Origin: Cryptomeria japonica
Lineage: Eukaryota > Streptophyta > Pinopsida > Cupressales > Cupressaceae
Direction: 5' to 3'
NCBI RefSeq assembly: GCF_030272615.1
Contig: NC_081411.1
Location: forward strand, 213,583,744 to 213,647,743
Length of the DNA: 64,000 nucleotides
Within the stretch, counting starts at the first letter, position 1, and every line of letters begins with the position of its first letter. A model generated the notes under the pieces. That model had not been told where the DNA came from. It saw nothing but the letters and a program-made list of their open reading frames with translations, and searched no databases. Both the position numbers and the translations under genes were made by a program. Positions 35,641-46,491 of the stretch are shown here, piece after piece.

Positions 35641-38600
35641 ATGGACCCAACTTCCAGCAAGAAAGGTAAGGAATTGGAGACTCCCCACAACCATGAAGTG
35701 TCATTATCAGGGGTAGGTTTATGTTTCAAAACTGGATGATCAAATCAAATGGGTAACTGACATAGAGGTAAGACATGTTAAATTAGAGGATAATGCAACA
35801 GAATTGGATAAACCAAGGCTAGAAGCTCCTTACAAGAGAATCAAGAGATCGGGGCTCGTGGAAGCAATTGTTTTTCCTCAATCTATCCAAGCTCTCGAAT
35901 TCATTATGACCATGGAACACTTCTACAATACATACACTAGGAAGTGCATCGATGCCCAAGGAAGGACAGTAATAGATTTATCTACTAATATGTTGGGATA
36001 TGTGTTTTGTATTCCTTCAAGAGAAAAAGAGGTGTTGTTAACAACTAAGGAAGAAGTCGCCGAAGTATGGGATGGGGATACTGCTTCGAGGAAAAGGCAT
36101 ATGAATGAAAATTTTCTCGAGGAGGAGATAAAAATAGGATTAAAGGCCATTGACATTCTAAGGGCATATTTCAAGGAGCCACAATGTGACCTGATTATTA
36201 TGTTGAGCAAGGCCTTCAGCAAGAGAGATTGCCGACACTTCCACCGATGGATTTTCACTACATGACTATTGTTCTGATTGGCAAGAAATATTTTAATTGG
36301 GCTTAGATATTATCAGACAATAAATATAAGCAATTGGTATATGTGCATAAAATGAATAAATTCTTCTTCACTTCATATGTTGTCTGGGTAGTGGCTCGAG
36401 CAGGAAAATTTCCAGGGTTGCAAACAAAGGGCCAACTCGGAGATGAGGAAGGACAAAAGAAGGTGTGGGAGTATTACACCCAACTCCCTCTAGGCAATGC
36501 AAAGGCACATTACAAAAGAATAAACGATGCCTTCCTTTTCCATGTCATCATCAAACTCACAGGTGATACAGGTTATAGAATAAGCCCAAAAGCAATGGCC
36601 ATAATCAAGGAATGGGCATGTTGGTTCATTCCAAACAAGCATTCCACGTATATTAGTGTCAGAGGATTCACAAGGAGCCCTATGCTACTGCCAAGATACT
36701 GTAATGACCACATTATATTATTAGAGTATGTCAGGAAGATGCTTGGGTTGCAATCACTTTTGTCTTCAAAACATAAGACAAGTGTGGATTTTTCAGTTTC
36801 TATTGGTTATTTTTCTTGTTCTAAGATTCGGGTAGCTAAGACAGCAAAGCAAGAGTTGCAAGATCTAAATTTAAAAGAATTCGGTTATGCTCGAGAGTAT
36901 TATAACCCATACAGAAAACTAAAGCAAATAATGCCAAAGGCATGTGAGGGGCATAAGTCAAGATTGGAGGATTTTTGGGTTAACATCCAAGATAGTTTTG
37001 AAGTCAGAGAGAAATAGTATTCCAGGCTCTCAGTTCCGCAGATAAGGAATTTTGAAATAGAGACCAATCTCCCTAAAGAGTTAAGGGATGATGGTGATTT
37101 ATTAGACCCTACATATAAGGAATGGGAAATTGATAAGAAGCCCCTCTCTTCAATCAGATGGTCAAGGCATGAAGAGGTGGATATAGATAGAGTAACTCAA
37201 ACTATTATAAATAGAACTAGGCAATCGCTAAGTTTGAGGGTTAAGTCGAGCGCTTTGAAGGGGAGCAAAAGGAATCAACCTTAGGTGTTCCTCAGCCAAG
37301 GGCTCATATGGAGTATTCCTAAAGGACACGGTCCAGTTGCAGAAAGAATACCTCTATGGACCCAAAAGAGGCTATGCAACATGAAGAAAGTATTGAGGAA
37401 CTCCTCAAGCAAGTCAAGGAACAAATGAAGAAAGCCAAAATTTTGAAGAAGGCTATTGATTTCTGAGTTAGAGAAGGGTTAGGAGTTGTGCCATTGGGAG
37501 AGGTACTCCCTGCTAGGGAAGAAATTGGGAAAAGACCAAGAGAAGGCACTCAGGAGGAAGATGAACAAGGGAAAAATAATGAAACTAGCCAACCTCCTCC
37601 TGATATGACAAGTACATCTACTCAGCCCTCATCAACGGCAACCACACAGGATCCAATTTTGACATTAACTACTACAACCCCTCTGCCAACATCATTCGAT
37701 ATTTTTGTAACAACATCAGCAACATTACCTCAAGTAACTACAGTATTGTTTCCTATTGTAGCAAATGTAAGCATTCATAACATTGAATCAGATTCTGACC
37801 AAGAACATGAGAAAATTATGGAACAACTGGTAAAAAGATGCACCGAAGGGAAGAAGGAAAAGAAGTTTACCAAGCTCAATAAATAGGTACCAGTTGACCC
37901 CATGAACATTGATGAACGGGGTCTACTAGCTAAGTAGCCACTTGGAGGAGAGAAGGAACGAAATGAGCCAGAGGATTCACGGGATGAAAGATTGGTCTTA
38001 AATCCAAAAGACCAAGAAGATCTACTAAAAGAGATAGCTACCAAGCAAGGTATGGAGAAAACAGATAAAGGTGGCAATGAGTTTGAAGAAGAGATGAGTG
38101 ATAGGTTAGGAGAGTTACATAAGAAAAAGCAGTTGAATATTGATGTCACTCTTTGAACTGTCCAAATTCCACTAGCTATATCAACCCAAGAGCAAGCTGG
38201 AGAGGAGAAAGACGAAGCAGAGGATCAGTCAAATGTACATGTGGTGACTGTTGACATCATGTCACATGAAGGTGAAAAGGATAAGGATGTGCCACACTGG
38301 TTAAACTTCATCTTTGAGAAGAAGAAGTAAGTTGTGCTATCAAAATTTACACTACAATAGGCCATCACTAAAGAACCACGGAAAACAAAGAAGGCAAAGA
38401 TAATGCATCATTTGTCAAGGATGGGTTCTAATGAAGTGATTGTTGATGTAGCAATTCCAAAGCAAGTTGAAGGTCAATACTCCCTAAAATACCAGGTGTC
38501 CTAGGTCAAACTGGGTAAATAGACCAAGTGGGGAGAGGTAGATACATTGGGACTTGCTATTAGTGTCATCAGGGACCGAATAGAAAAGGAGCACATCTCC

Positions 38601-39497
38601 CATTCAGAGGTCAAGGCACAACTGGAACAATATAAGAAGTTGTTTCTATAGATGGGTAAGCCCTTAGATACATGTATAGATGATAACCTACCTTCAACCT
38701 CATCACTCCTAGAAGGGGATATAAAAGAATTGGTTGAGGTAAGACCGGTGGTAGCTACAGCAAAGGCATGGGCATGAATAAATGCATCTAAAATTAGAAT
38801 ATTCTTTCAAAACACCATGAGGGAATATGGAAAGGCCATGTAAGGTCAAGGAGGAGTGTTAGCCTCTTGTTCTCAGCAGTGGGAGCGGAAGCTCAACATT
38901 TTTGGCAAACAGTTTCAAGTTTTGAATAAAGTTTTGAATCTTGGGGAAGAGGTTATAGTAAGAGAAGACTTCTTAGGTGGAGATAGTTGTAAAAATTTGC
39001 AATCCTACATATACATTTTGGAGTTGAAGATTGAAATACTTCAACAGTATGGGAAGGATATAACAGGTATTCGGTCTCCCATTCTCATTGTAGTACGGAA
39101 GTATAAGAAATTTGTAGGGTGGTTATTAGGAGTTTTTGGGCCTAATATGACCAGTGTTGGACATATGGAGGAGGACCGGGTACTCCACCAGTGGGATGCA
39201 TATGAAGCATAGTATTTTACAGCTCCTGCTCAATTTGATGTTGTGTTAATGGACAGGTATACATATTTGATAACTTAGTGTCAACAGGCCACAGAAACAA
39301 TAGAAGAATTAGAAGGTGGAAGAAAGAATACGGAGGAGATTTTGAGGAAGTACAAGTTCAGAATCAAACATGTTGTTGATCCTCCTGCTGAAGTGATTGC
39401 ATGTATTGTTAGAAATTACAATACCTATAAAAAAGAAGTGAAAGATAAACTTATGGTTGCTAATGATAGCATGACTGTTGGAAGGAGTTTTGCATGA
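35641..39497 (+). pseudogene. LTR-borne accessory ORF, 3'-LTR copy (about 1,280 codons)
   Basis: Starts at the ATG after CTTGCAGCTCAGAAAAATTAG and ends at TGA 39495-39497. A 2-bp loss near 35678 relative to the 5' copy disturbs the start. Open stretches are 35804-36265, 36334-37017, 37488-37886 and 38856-39212, in changing frames. Order of parts: an N-terminal globular domain of about 450 residues (IDLSTNMLGYVF, MTIVLIGKKYF, FFTSYVVWVVARAG, KRINDAFLFHVIIKLTG); a charged helical segment; a Thr/Pro/Ser-rich linker (37600-37740); acidic helices; and a C-terminal helical domain with QQATETIEELEGG and HVVDPPAEVIAC. No retroelement enzyme motif, signal peptide or clear membrane span is visible. Function unknown. 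It lies between the LTR promoter and the LTR end, so it is duplicated with every new insertion. Confidence 0.65.
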
Positions 39498-40484
39498 CAC
39501 CACACTAGAACTTCAACTGCACCTCCAACTTACACTTTAGTTTTGAGCAAAATTTTGCATGACTACGAAAGCCTGGCTCATGTAGCACCGTCTTTGTAGT
39601 GCTCTCTCAGTCCCAGTTTTGTAATGGTTAACTAGAGTCTAAGGCAGAGACTTTCATGTCAACTATGACTCCTTGCTTATTATTTCTTAATTTTAGTAGA
39701 TTTATTTCCTAGAAAATAGGACTAGAAAATTTATAAATTGAGGAGTTTGATTCATTTGTAAGGGTCCACAAATTGGTGATTTGAGGCCCACTTAGAGATT
39801 TTAGATTTTTTTTTTTGCAGATTGCTATGAACTAGATTATTTTTGTGATACATTCTTTGAAGTTAATACAAGAAACAACTTATAGATTGCATGATCTATG
39901 TGTATGTGCTATTAATTGGTTCTTTGTAGTCTGGTAATGTCTATTATTTGAAATCAGCAATGTAATTGGGTCTTATGTTTATTGCTTTATGAATCATATT
40001 GTGCACATAAGTAGTGTATGAGAATTACTGGGATACAGGATATTGTGGTGATATTCTTTCCATGAATTTGTGAGGTTGTTGAATTTCCAGGTTTATTGGA
40101 GGTCTGTTATTGAATGCTGATTTGGATAAAATTGGTGATTTTTGGATTGCAGAGTACATGCTAAGTAGCTCATTAAGTTTTTATTGAATTAGTTTCATTG
40201 TTATTTTCTTGTTTCCCTATCTTTGCAGTTTATTTCGAAAGAGAATCTTAAATAATAAAATACAAAAAAGTGAAGTTATTGGAAGTTATTAGGATTCTTT
40301 TAACTAGCAGGCCCCTTCACAGGTACAACCGCATCAACCATTGAGCTACCCATCATCGTCGAGACCCGACTATAGAGACCTTGGAGTAGTTAGTTTTTCG
40401 GAACTTATTGCTTTTCAAGAGAGGTGCTTTGCGTTTACACAAATTACCTGACTATTGGTGAGTGTGTCAAAACACCCATCAATA
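39498..40484 (+). other. Distal non-coding part of the giant element's 3' LTR
   Basis: Matches 23216-24192 and ends with the terminal hairpin at 40453-40484 (TATTGG to CAATA). AT-rich with no coherent frame. The LTR ends at 40484, followed by the GATTG flank. Confidence 0.6.
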
Positions 40485-40489
40485 GATTG

Positions 40490-41700
40490 GTGAAGCATTT
40501 TGTGTTTAAAAAATAGTGGCTTTGGTAAATGAATGTTTTTTTTGCCTCAAATCAACAAAGATGTCTAAAAGTGTGTCTAGGAGTGTAGGAATTATCAAGT
40601 AGCTAAGGGGTTTAGCAGAATGTCAAATTATACTAACCTCTTCCAATCTCAAAAGGACCTTGGTAGGATATCAGTATGGATTTTGTGTTGGGATTTCAAG
40701 TACTTAAAGGGGATGTGACTCTATCTTTTTTATGGTGGAACAATTCTCTAAAATGACACACTTCATTCCTTGTAGATGACATGGTTCATATTGCTAATCT
40801 ATTCTTCTGATTAGTGGTAACTTTGCATGGATTACCAAAGAGCATTGTTTCAAATCGGGATGCTAATTTCATTGGGTAATTTTGGAGGACATTATAGAAG
40901 AATATGCAAACAAACTTGAAATTCAACACAAAATTTCACCCACAAATTGATGGAAAAGCTAAGGAAAAGAATAAGAGATTTGGAAATCTTCTTAGATGCT
41001 TGGTAGGAGACAAAATAGAAAATTGGGACCTAATATTGCCACAAGCATAGTTTGCATTCAATAATTTAGTAAATTGGAGTACCAAAAGAACACCAATTTA
41101 GTCATTACTAGACAAGACCCTAGGGGAGTAACCAAGCTCTAAAACAATATCCCACAAGATAAGAGGAGTTCAGTGGGAGAGGATTTCATGGAGTACATGG
41201 AAACCATCCATAAAGACATTAGACAACACTTGGAGATCATGAATAACTAGTATAAGGAGTGAGTACACACCAAGCAAAGATAGTAAGAGTTTGAAGTTAG
41301 TGATGAAGTTATGGTGTATCTCCAAAAGGAGAGATTTTTGGCTAGCATGTACAACAAGTTAAAGATGAAGAAGTTAGGACCTTAGGAGATCATCCAAAAG
41401 TCTTATTCGAGAAATGCCTACAATGTAGAGTTATTGAAATGTGTAGACATTTCACTAATCTTCAATGTTGTATATTTTTATAAGTTTTAGGGAGAACAAG
41501 AGGATGACATAGAATCATTACAACAACAATAACTACCATAAGTACCACCAGAATAGATTGAATAGATCCTAAATAGTTGACCAAATACAACACCTAGAAT
41601 AAGGAGTACAGAGAATATCTAGCCAAGTGGAAGAATAAACTAGTGGAAGATACAATCTAGGTCTCAAAGAATGTGTTGAATTAGTTTGGACACACTTGGA
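40490..41700 (+). pseudogene. Outer Gypsy integrase, 3' part
   Basis: Resumes the integrase interrupted at 10333. Fragments in several frames read as a zinc-binding remnant near 40560-40680, then DISMDFVLGFQ, a core with LHGLPKSIVSNRD and NFIG, and KFHPQIDGKAKEKN near 40920-40970. The tail contains SYNAYNVELL and VDISLIFNVV-like segments typical of Gypsy integrase C-termini. A chromodomain after that is possible but too decayed to call. It ends shortly before the 3' LTR. Confidence 0.8.
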
Positions 41701-41739
41701 AATGTGCAAGACACTTTTTAAATAAACTCAGGGGTCTAA

Positions 41740-42285
41740 TGTAGGGGCATCCTGGAAGAACTCAGACTAGACCTATTCCTAGAATCATTTGGATCTTTAC
41801 AGGCCTTGACAAGCTAATGAAGCTTTTCATATGATGGATATGGGACTAAGAAACATCTACATAGTTTCACACCTATTTGCATCAACATTTAGACCATCTT
41901 CAAGCAATCGTGAGCTATACATATGTTACACCAGCTATGGGACCTGGAAAGCCAATGTGGATCACTTACAGTAATGGGAATCGATAGTTAAACACATCTT
42001 AAGGCATATGATATCATAGACAATATTTAGGGAGTACTTAGGAGGTAGTAGCTAGGGAAGATTAGTTCTAGAAGATTTGTGATTAGTAAATTCACTGTAA
42101 TAAGCCCATGGCAGCCTATGTGTCTATATGTGGAGCCAATTAGCCAAATGTGAGGATCATACGAACATTCTATTTTCCTTGATGAAAGATTCATGTTGTT
42201 TTTCACATTCAAACTTGAATTATATTTCTATGTATGTTTGGCTACAAGGTTGGACAATCCATTATGAACCCTCTAACCTTGACCA
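41740..42285 (+). repeat. 3' LTR of the outer Gypsy element
   Basis: Begins TGTAGGGGCAT and aligns with 6341-6861. The preceding AACTCAGGGGTCTAA is a weak polypurine tract. Its last bases (CTTGACCA) have diverged from the 5' LTR end, and the TGTCA flank completes the imperfect target duplication. Confidence 0.8.
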
Positions 42286-42304
42286 TGTCATGTTCCCCTT
42301 ACAA

Positions 42305-44580
42305 AATGAATGTCCTAAGAAGGGGAGAATGTTTTTTAAGGGATTTTTCTATCGTATATGACTTTCCATATTGTTTCATGACTATTACTCTATCATGTAT
42401 ACAAATGGTTTCCCTTCACAAAATATTTTATGGGTTATAAAACTATATTGGAAATTCAAAGGCATCTACAATTGTATATTATTAAACATAAAATGATAAT
42501 ATATTTTTAAGAGTTCATTTATTAATGTATTATAATTTAATTTTTATAAATCCTTTCAAATATAACTTCCCAAACTACCATCTAATGGAAATATAGCTTA
42601 AAATTAAATAATAAAATAAACAAATTACTAAAGAGACATTACTAAAGTAAACCAAAATATTCCAACAATAATTAATTACAAAAAATTTCCACATGACCCA
42701 ATAACTAACTAAAATTATGCATACCATATTTCATCATCTAAATACACTATATTGTTATATCCCTAGGTATGTAACATTAATTGCGGTACATGAGATGGGA
42801 ATGTCAAATATACAAGGAATGCGGGATAATTTGTTGGCTCGGGAGAACTTCCCTTTGGATTATAATGATAAGGTGGCTTTTCTCAAAGCCTAGGTGGCTG
42901 ATTTGCAAGTGATACTAAGGAATATAGATTCTAGTGTCGAAAGCTTAAGGGCTAACAATAAGTCCCTAATTTAAGGAGTGAATTCCCTCACTTTCATAAT
43001 GAATGGTATAATGAGGAAAGCAGTATTTAGCATGGTCCCCGGCTAGGTAAATCTAACAAGAAAGTAGAAGAAAGGGAAAAGGTTGAGGATTGTGACCCTA
43101 TTGCTAATGATTGAAAGAAAAACGTTTACATTCTAGAACAGAATTGGGGTTTTATTGAAAACCCTAAGGATTATTTTTCTTTCTCCTATTTTGCTTGCCA
43201 TGTTGGCTTCGTTTAGTTATAGGTTTAATGTTTATGATGACAATTTTAAGACTTATGCTAAATTATTAATATCTAACATGTGTGCCACCTTTATGTTAGG
43301 AAGGTTAGTTAATGGCTTTAGCAGTAATGGCTGGTTTAGATATCCAATTATTTCATAATTATTTTTTATTATGTATGTCTAATGGTCGGTTGTTTTGTGG
43401 CTTGTTTTGTGTTGAACTTGTATGGAATTAGGGCCCTTCCCTACTTACTTAATCAAATACATTATTTCAACCTACCAAAAATATTTGGCATAGAATAATC
43501 TACTCATCTTTCAAGCCAACAAACTCTTAAATTGTGTTCATAGATACCACAAGACATATTTAATGCTCAAAAGGACAAAAGGGGAAAATATTTTTTGTGC
43601 ACATTTTTTATTGCCGTCATTGATTAGTTTCATGTACTAGATCAACTCCGCAAACATAGGGAATTAAACCTATAGCACTTGGATGCGAACTATACATTCA
43701 TATAATGCAATCATCAATTTAAGGTCATAAATTTTTGTATATGGACAAATTAACTCAACACTACATTTGCATTATTCTTCTATTTATTGTCCTAAAAAAG
43801 GGAAAAGGTCTTTTAAAGAATTTTTCTATTGTGTGTGAGTTTCTATATTCTTTCATCACTATTTCTCTATCATCAACACATATGGTTTCCCTTCAGAATA
43901 ATTTTAATGGGTTGAGATACTATAGTGGAAAGTCAAAAACACTTACATTTGTATAGGAGTAAAAATAAAATGATAATAATATGATGATAATATTATTGAG
44001 AGTTTATTTAAGAATTCATTACAATTTAATTTTTATAAAGCTTTTCAAATATAACTTTCCAAATTGACATCTAATAAGAATATAACTAATTATTAAATAA
44101 CAAAATAAACAAGTCACTAAAAAGATATTATGAAAGTAAACCCTAATATTCTAACAATAATTAATTACACAAAATGTTCATAAGACCCAATAACTAACTC
44201 AAAGAATGTGTACCACATATCACCATGTCCATATATCTAAATACATTAAAATATCATATCCTTAGATATATAACATACATTAATCAAACCAAAAAAAAAT
44301 GACCTAAAATAACCCATTCATCTTTCGAAACCACAAACTTTTAAATTGTACTCGTAGACACCGCTAGATATATTTAATGCAGTTTTCACATGCACATTTT
44401 TTCTTGCACATCGTTGATGGGTTCCACGCATTAGATCAACTCCGCAAGCATAGGAGATTAAATCTAAAGCACTTGGATATGAAGTATACATTCATATAAT
44501 GCAAGCATCAATTTAAGGGCATAAATTACTGTATAGTGACAGATTAACTCAACGTTGCATCTGCATTAATCTCGTATCAT
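42305..44580 (+). repeat. Diverged head-to-tail duplication of a roughly 0.8-kb AT-rich unit
   Basis: Copy 1 (about 42305-42780 plus 43449-43793) and copy 2 (43794-44580) share blocks in the same order: TTTTTCTAT..TG..GA, ATGGTTTCCCTTCA, TTTCAAATATAACTT, CAACAATAATTAATTACA, GACCCAATAACTAACT, TAGATCAACTCCGCAA and CATTCATATAATGCAA. They are separated by many substitutions and small indels. Copy 1 is interrupted by 42781-43448. No protein is evident in the unit. The left end of copy 1 abuts the outer Gypsy 3' LTR. Confidence 0.75.
42781..43448 (+). pseudogene. Insertion with coiled-coil-like coding remnant, flanked by TTAA
   Basis: This 668-bp segment is absent from copy 2 of the surrounding duplication and is flanked by TTAA on both sides (42777-42780 and 43449-43452). 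From about 42795 it reads as a helical, coiled-coil-like peptide with TAG and TAA interruptions (ARENFPLDYNDKVAFLKA, then LQVILRNIDSSVESLRANNK). I do not recognise it. A TTAA duplication is seen with piggyBac-like transposons, but no terminal inverted repeats are evident, so the mechanism is open. A deletion from copy 2 is an alternative. Confidence 0.4.
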
Positions 44581-45100
44581 CAGTTATATAGTGAAATATT
44601 TTATATTTACAATTCAATTATCAAATCCCAATTTTAATTATTTTAAATTTAATCTCCTAGATCATCCTTATAATTCAATTTATGCCATTACAATTATATA
44701 GCTTGGTATGGATGCACCTCTACCCTCTCTGTAATCAGAAGTTTCCTTTGATGTTCAAACGAACTCCCTTTGTTGAGATTAGTAAAATTAACTTCAGATC
44801 TATTCCTTCACTTAAACTCGTCGACTCAGCAGTATACATCACATTCTACAGATTCTCATGTAATTTCCCTCAAAACACACTCTTTTAAACACATCAGGAA
44901 AACCCAAAGAAGATAGTGTTTATGCAATTTGTTAGGTACAGACCATGCTCCACTATTTACATATTATGCAACATTCAGCAACTAAAATTTCAGATCTCCG
45001 GCTAAGAGTATTTGTCTGGCATATTAAATCAATCATCCATGCAAATTTGTGTACAAGAAAAACCATATTGATCTAGATCTGACCTGATGGTACCAAATTA
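44581..45100. other. AT-rich spacer
   Basis: No coherent frame or repeat is recognised. The segment lies downstream of the minus-strand gene, beyond its putative polyadenylation signal. Confidence 0.4.
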
Positions 45101-45106
45101 TTTATT
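45101..45106 (-). terminator. Putative polyadenylation signal of the minus-strand gene
   Basis: Reads AATAAA on the minus strand (within AATAAATAA), about 305 bases downstream of the stop codon of the gene at 45411-45687. Plausible for a plant 3' UTR but not unique in this AT-rich sequence. Confidence 0.35.
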
Positions 45107-45410
45107 TACTCAAAAGTTATAATAGACTGAATGAAAATCGCTTCTGCAACGAAACCATCAAAGCAGATTCAAACACAACACACAGAAGAAGAACTAAAAT
45201 CTTTTTTCAATCACATGCGTCGGCACTAAGATCCTGCTCAAAAGGATCTTCACAAGCCCTTATTCACCAAATGAGAAAGAGATGATCAGTAGACTGCAAT
45301 CCAAAGCTAACTGTATGAACTTACAAATTGCATGATAATTAGAACAAATTGGAATAAATGCTAAGTTGTATTATGCAATCCAATGGTAGTTAGATGTGAG
45401 TCCGTGCTTT

Positions 45411-45687
45411 TTATGGAGGAGGAGGAGGCGGCGGCGGCCCGTCACCTGGGCAGCAACAACACAAGATGGCCAGACTGCAATACCACAACACAACCATTAT
45501 CGAGTCATCAGTATTATAAAAGCCAAACCTCAAACATAAAAGGAAAAACCCTAATCTTAGATTTCAAAACAGAATTTGGAGAATACCATGAATCTATGAA
45601 ACTGAAAGGACCCCAACCACCACCACCTGGAGGTGGAGGACCTCCTGGGCCTCCTGGTCCTCCAGGGGGAGGGCCTCCTGGATCCAT
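45411..45687 (-). CDS. Small Gly/Pro-rich Cys-cluster protein, two exons, 54 aa
   Basis: On the minus strand an ATG (45685-45687) in good context (AAAATGG) opens exon 1 (45687-45587): a repetitive Gly/Pro tract of about 24 residues, then WGPFSFIDS. A donor GTATTC and an acceptor TTGCAG bound a 112-bp T-rich intron (45586-45475). Exon 2 (45474-45411) completes a Cys codon across the junction, giving a short hydrophobic stretch CLAIL followed by four consecutive Cys, PGDG, eight Pro and TAA. The splice exactly joins two low-complexity coding parts into one intact frame, strong evidence for a real gene. The Cys cluster next to a hydrophobic segment suggests S-acylation or membrane association (inference). 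I do not recognise a named family. This is the only intact host-type gene I see; a TATA-like box and a G-box lie upstream. Confidence 0.7.
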
Positions 45688-45791
45688 TTTGAGACGACAA
45701 CAAAAACAATACTGTTTTCAAATTATGTTCTCTCTTCAGAATGAATGCAGCACCTACACAGAGAAATTCATAACAATGAATTCTGAAAATG

Positions 45792-45848
45792 TATATAAAT
45801 ACCAGTTGTTGCAAAACTGCAGTTCAAGTCTTACGGAAGATTCACGTG
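45792..45848 (-). promoter_or_regulatory. Core promoter of the minus-strand gene: TATA-like box and G-box
   Basis: On the minus strand TATTTATATA occupies 45801-45792, about 105 bases upstream of the ATG, leaving room for a leader of about 75 bases. A palindromic CACGTG (G-box) lies at 45843-45848, about 42 bases further upstream. G-boxes bind bZIP and bHLH factors, so light or ABA-type regulation is possible (inference). Confidence 0.5.
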
Positions 45849-46245
45849 TATTGTCATAACATCTCAGCCTTTAAGTAATGATACATATAATTGAATATGG
45901 TTTAACTTTTACCCAAAAAAAAATAACACCTACCATTCGCCGGATCTACCTTTCCACATCTACCAGTCTCCTTTCCGGGTATGTGGGGAAGGTTTTTAAA
46001 ATTTCTCTGATAGCTCTATCAGATTGTACGTAATTAAAAAATTGTGTGATCCAAGAAAGTCAATATTGAGTGCACCATATTTTGCCACATTGCCCTTGTA
46101 AATAGTACCAAATGAATAAGTTAGTCTGCTAAGAATTAGACTAACTCGCTCAATTGCTAATATTTTTTATTAGGGCAACGTGACAAACTTCAAATTGCAG
46201 GAATCAGTGGGGCGCTGTTGAAGCATGGATTGAGGCGTAGCTTAA
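45849..46245. other. Upstream region of the minus-strand gene, no gene seen
   Basis: Mixed-composition sequence with no reading frame of note. Further promoter sequence of the minus-strand gene may lie here. Confidence 0.4.
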
Positions 46246-46491
46246 GATATATTTAAGAAATCTTTTGAATCGGGGCCCCATCATGTTTTTGGATGCCAAA
46301 ATAATTCATCTGCCACCATGTGTGATGTTGAGTTTTACTCTGGCCTTCAATTAATAAAGAATACGGCTATAGGTGGTGTTATCAGGGTTGATAACCAACC
46401 TCTTTAAGATAGCTTTTGTACTGTAACTGTAACTGATGTCTATGTAGCTAGGTACTGGTACTTCAAGGTTGCTAAAAACATTAATACCTAA
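46246..46491 (+). pseudogene. Short open frame of unknown origin with one stop
   Basis: About 80 codons are open apart from one TAA near 46405, reading through segments such as SGPHHVFGCQNNSS, MCDVEFYSGLQL, GGVIRVDNQPL and VTVTDVYVARYWYFKVAK. The protein-like composition exceeds the AT-rich surroundings, and the stop is one C-to-T change from Gln. I do not recognise the family. It could be a host gene fragment or chance. Confidence 0.25.

Larger units (their letters stand above)
10334..40484 (+). mobile_element. Giant Gypsy-type LTR retrotransposon with about 6-kb protein-coding LTRs
   Basis: Two long direct repeats, 10334-24192 (containing a later Copia insertion) and 34695-40484, flank an internal region that starts with a primer-binding-site-like sequence and encodes gag-pol. 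Both repeats start TGTTATGCCC; the 5' copy ends CAACA and the 3' copy CAATA. The flanks TATTG and GATTG form an imperfect target duplication, and the outer element's integrase resumes directly at the right edge, so the boundaries fit a single insertion. Without nested insertions the LTRs are about 6.4 and 5.8 kb and the element about 20 kb. Each LTR holds hairpin motif clusters, a TATA box and a frame of about 1,280 codons. An alternative is two separately inserted copies of a shorter repeat, which the precise edges make less likely. Confidence 0.75.
34695..40484 (+). repeat. 3' LTR of the giant element
   Basis: 5,790 bp, starting TGTTATGCCC like 10334 and matching the 5' LTR along its length, apart from about 0.6 kb missing before the ORF and the Copia insertion. 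Right flank: GATTG, then the outer element's integrase. It holds the more intact copy of the accessory ORF. Confidence 0.75.
6341..42285 (+). mobile_element. Outer Ty3/Gypsy retrotransposon, split by a 30-kb nested insertion
   Basis: Related LTRs lie at 6341-6861 and 41740-42285, both beginning TGTAGG. The flanks TGTAA (6336-6340) and TGTCA (42286-42290) are a target duplication with one mismatch. A primer-binding site follows the 5' LTR. The coding order is gag, protease, reverse transcriptase, RNase H, integrase, which is the Ty3/Gypsy order. The integrase is split: its N-terminal part ends near 10333 and resumes at 40490. Without the nested insertion the element is about 5.8 kb, normal for this superfamily. 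Both coding and LTR sequences are heavily decayed, so this is the oldest layer of the nest. Confidence 0.85.

Noticed and set aside
45383-45859. Plus-strand 158-aa frame with Pro/Gly tracts
   Set aside because: It is the antisense shadow of the spliced minus-strand gene: its poly-Pro and Gly stretches are complements of coding tracts, and its ends do not coincide with gene signals.
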